Assembly: GCA_017472305.1 (NCBI GenBank)
Contig: JAFUQP010000034.1
Location: forward strand, 1-64,000
DNA: 64,000 nucleotides
Source: Clostridia bacterium
Lineage (GTDB): Bacteria; Bacillota; Clostridia; Oscillospirales; CAG-272
Direction of reading: 5' to 3'
The notes under the pieces are model-generated. The model searched no databases, had not been told where the DNA came from, and saw only the letters and a program-made list of their open reading frames with translations. The first letter of the stretch is position 1, and each line of letters begins with the position of its first letter. Positions 62,033-64,000 of this stretch are shown here, piece by piece. The position numbers and the translations under genes were made by a program.

Positions 62033-62062
62033 CTGCGAATTTTCGGGCTTAAAATGCTGTAA

Positions 62063-62148
62063 AAATACTAGTTGGTTTTATAAATTATTTTTCTTTTTTT
62101 GTTGATTTTTCTCTTAAATTATGATATACTTTAATAGTGCTAGTATTT
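62063..62148. repeat. Inverted repeat flanking the helicase promoter
   Basis: AAATACTAG (62063-62071) and CTAGTATTT (62140-62148) are perfect 9-bp inverted copies that bracket the promoter at 62102-62130. They may be operator half-sites, recombinase sites of an invertible promoter, or chance in AT-rich DNA. Confidence 0.4.
62102..62130 (+). promoter_or_regulatory. Promoter of the DUF4011-type helicase gene
   Basis: TTGATT (62102-62107), 17 bp, TATACT (62125-62130). A leader of ~105 nt follows, ending in AAAGGAG before GTG at 62242. Apart from this promoter, the argF terminator and the inverted repeat, 61903-62241 holds nothing I recognise. Confidence 0.6.
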
Positions 62149-62241
62149 ATTTACAAAACTTGCAGAAAATATCGGTGAGAGAGTAATGCGAGGATTTGCT
62201 TTTCAAAGAGCGCATATTCATTCTCGGAAAGGAGTCATAAC

Positions 62242-64000
62242 GTGGGAAAGAGCATTTTTACCTACTACAAAGAGCGTCTTATTGAAATAGGCGGAAAGAA
62301 CAAGTGCCTGTATCTTAAGAGCATCGTAAGGCGCGGAGCATACGACATCGGCAAGCTCTTTGAGGGACGTGACTCCAAGGTTTCCGAGCTTATCGAGTTC
62401 CTTTGGTCGGGCACTACCGACTCACTCACCCTCATTACCTCAAAGGAGCGCGACGATATTGCCGAGAACATAGGACTTCCCGACCGCTCGAAGGCACTCC
62501 CCGAAACAGCAAGGCTCACCATAGAGGAAGCCGAGAACGCTTATGCAAAATACAAAAAGCAGCTCTCCCAGGACACCGCGAGAATTCTCGAGGGCGAGAT
62601 TTCAAAGGTTAAGGAGCTTAAGAGAGAGGTCGAGGAAATTGAGAAGGAAACCGGCAGGTACGAGCTTTATATCGGTTACCCCTTCGTCTTTGGCTCTATA
62701 AATCAAGGCCCGTCGAAAACGCTTATAAAAGCACCGCTTCTTCTCTTCCCTGTCAAGATTGAGATTGGTGATGACGATACCGTTGAAATACGCAGAAACG
62801 GCGCAGAGAAAATACAGCTCAACCGCGCCTTGATATTCGCTTACGCCCAGTCAAAGCACCTTGATATTGAGGAGCTGGAGCTGGAGTTTGACGACCTTTC
62901 GGCATTCAAGAACGTAAAGGCGGTCGTTGATTACCTCAAGGAGAAAAAGATAAGAATCGACTGTCAGGGCTCAAAGACGGTCTATAACTACTCACGCTTC
63001 AAGGAGCCCGACGGAAGAGGCGAGCTTTCGATAAGACACGCTGCCGTTCTTGCAAGGCTTTCGCTCTCCAATTCAATTTACACCGATTATACCCTTCTTG
63101 AAAAGAAAAATCTCACAAACGATGCCATTGCAGAGCTTCTTCGCAACCATAAGAAAAACAAGACCGTTGCTCAAAAGAAGCGCGACAAGAGGCGTCTTGC
63201 AAAGCGCGCAAAGAGGCGCGTGGGCACAGGAAGCACTTACGCCGTAAAGATGCTCGACTACTCGCAGTCCGAGGTTATACGCAAGGTTGACGAGATGGGC
63301 AATATGGTTATTTACGGCCCTCCCGGCACAGGTAAATCGCAAACAATAGTTAACATTATAACCGACGCTATAGCAAAAAACAAGCGCGTGCTGGTCGTTT
63401 CGCAGAAGAAGGCGGCGCTCGACGTGGTTTACTCCCGTCTTGGCACGCTCAACGCGAAGGCTATGTATTTAAGCGACGAGTCGAAGGAGAAGCGCGCGTT
63501 CTACGACCGCTGCTTCACAGCTCACCAGCGCGACGAGGTTGAGAGCCTCGTTGACGTCGAGGGACTTCAGCGCGAGTACGATGCCCTCGAGGAAAAGATA
63601 AACCGCGAGGTCGCAACGCTCGACGGAATCCAACACCTTCTGACAGACATTCGTCCCTTCGGGCTTTCGCTTGCACAAATGTACCGCTCCTCGTATATTC
63701 TCTCAAAGAATTCGAGCGACTACGCGGTATATCTGGCAATGCTCGAAAACAAGTCGATGATGCTCCTTCGCTATAAGGATATCAGTGAGGCGCTCTTTGC
63801 AATCAAGGCAAAGAATCTCGGCGAGATGTACTACAAGTTCGTCGAGGTCAAGGATAAAAACCCCATCATCGATATGATGCTTCCCGACCTTGATATCAGC
63901 ACCCTCTCCGAGGTCAAGGCAATTCTCGAGAACACGCAGAAATCGAGGCGCGGCTACTTCAACATTTCAAAATATCCCTACACAAGGCAGGTGCTTGCTC
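62242..64000 (+). CDS. Large DUF4011-type superfamily 1 helicase/ATPase, 5' part (runs off the window)
   Basis: An open frame without stop runs from GTG 62242 (AAAGGAG upstream) to the window end, giving at least 586 residues. The N-terminal start, IFTYYKERLIEIGGKNKCLY, resembles DUF4011 (RLIDLSxRNxLL-like). GRYELYIGYPFVFGS and KAPLLLFPVKIEIG are typical of the region ahead of the helicase core. Walker A is YGPPGTGKSQTIVNII (GPPGTGKS at residues 359-366), and LVVSQKKAALDVVYSRL is motif Ia. A long helical insertion begins after residue ~400. Such proteins can be >1,500 residues, often ending in a nuclease domain, and several are in defence islands. The remaining motifs lie beyond the window. 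Confidence 0.8.
   Translation, partial: MGKSIFTYYKERLIEIGGKNKCLYLKSIVRRGAYDIGKLFEGRDSKVSELIEFLWSGTTDSLTLITSKERDDIAENIGLPDRSKALPETARLTIEEAENAYAKYKKQLSQDTARILEGEISKVKELKREVEEIEKETGRYELYIGYPFVFGSINQGPSKTLIKAPLLLFPVKIEIGDDDTVEIRRNGAEKIQLNRALIFAYAQSKHLDIEELELEFDDLSAFKNVKAVVDYLKEKKIRIDCQGSKTVYNYSRFKEPDGRGELSIRHAAVLARLSLSNSIYTDYTLLEKKNLTNDAIAELLRNHKKNKTVAQKKRDKRRLAKRAKRRVGTGSTYAVKMLDYSQSEVIRKVDEMGNMVIYGPPGTGKSQTIVNIITDAIAKNKRVLVVSQKKAALDVVYSRLGTLNAKAMYLSDESKEKRAFYDRCFTAHQRDEVESLVDVEGLQREYDALEEKINREVATLDGIQHLLTDIRPFGLSLAQMYRSSYILSKNSSDYAVYLAMLENKSMMLLRYKDISEALFAIKAKNLGEMYYKFVEVKDKNPIIDMMLPDLDISTLSEVKAILENTQKSRRGYFNISKYPYTRQVLA

Overview
The window looks like chromosome from an endospore-forming, low-to-medium GC member of the Clostridia (Eubacteriales), probably an uncultured gut or anaerobic lineage. 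Supporting evidence: an alpha/beta-type small acid-soluble spore protein, a Firmicutes-style rRNA leader at the left edge, many near-perfect sigma-A promoters (TTGACA, 17 bp, TATAAT) with strong GGAGG-type ribosome binding sites, a MecA-like adaptor, short-form prolyl-tRNA synthetase, QueT, YitT, and BspA/MBG-type surface proteins. I see no phage, insertion sequence, tRNA gene or CRISPR array. Most of the window is housekeeping DNA with short intergenic regions, hairpin terminators and small operons on both strands.

Layout. 0-0.4 kb: promoter and leader of an rRNA operon that reads leftwards out of the window. 0.4-10 kb: acetyltransferase, spore protein, a two-domain membrane protein resembling a fusion of polyprenol/phytol kinase and DUF92, a small hypothetical, a four-helix-bundle gene next to a patch of nested hairpins, gpmI, an orphan divergent GyrB/ParE, and a GH42-like glycosidase whose promoter carries a 12-bp palindrome. 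10-21 kb: RluA, LigA, YitT, PdxY, MurA, DUF3810 metallopeptidase, a two-gene ABC exporter and QueG. 21-30 kb: plsY-methyltransferase-tsaE-tsaB-rpiB operon, MecA-like adaptor, queT behind a structured leader, an aspartate aminotransferase and ProRS. 30-41 kb: a degenerate biotin-ligase-like protein, a 1,344-residue BspA lipoprotein, an M50 protease, potABCD and a radical SAM protein flanked by 30-bp tandem repeats. 41-53 kb: dCMP deaminase, AlaX, a second RluA, an ECF S-component, a ~1,700-residue MBG surface protein with a cytoplasmic ribosomal-L15-like domain, thioredoxin plus an FTR-like protein, acyl-ACP thioesterase, a small hypothetical and gpsA. 53.7-61.9 kb: a complete arginine cluster argG-H-C-J-B-D-F. 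62.2 kb to the end: the 5' part of a large DUF4011-type SF1 helicase gene.

How the genes fit together. The arginine cluster makes arginine from glutamate through the cyclic ArgJ route. It is preceded by three ARG-box-like sites and contains two similar three-way-junction RNA elements (argG/argH and argD/argF). PlsY, GpsA and acyl-ACP thioesterase belong to phospholipid and fatty-acid metabolism. QueG and QueT serve queuosine synthesis or salvage. TsaE/TsaB, two RluA enzymes, AlaX and ProRS add to a clear translation-quality theme. PotABCD imports polyamines.

The most unusual item is the surface protein with a C-terminal, intracellular L15-like domain (45034-50151). Next are the paired three-way-junction elements, the queT leader, the kinase-DUF92 fusion, the Trx-FTR pair, and the helicase whose promoter is bracketed by an inverted repeat. 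All assignments come from reading motifs by eye; no database search was run.
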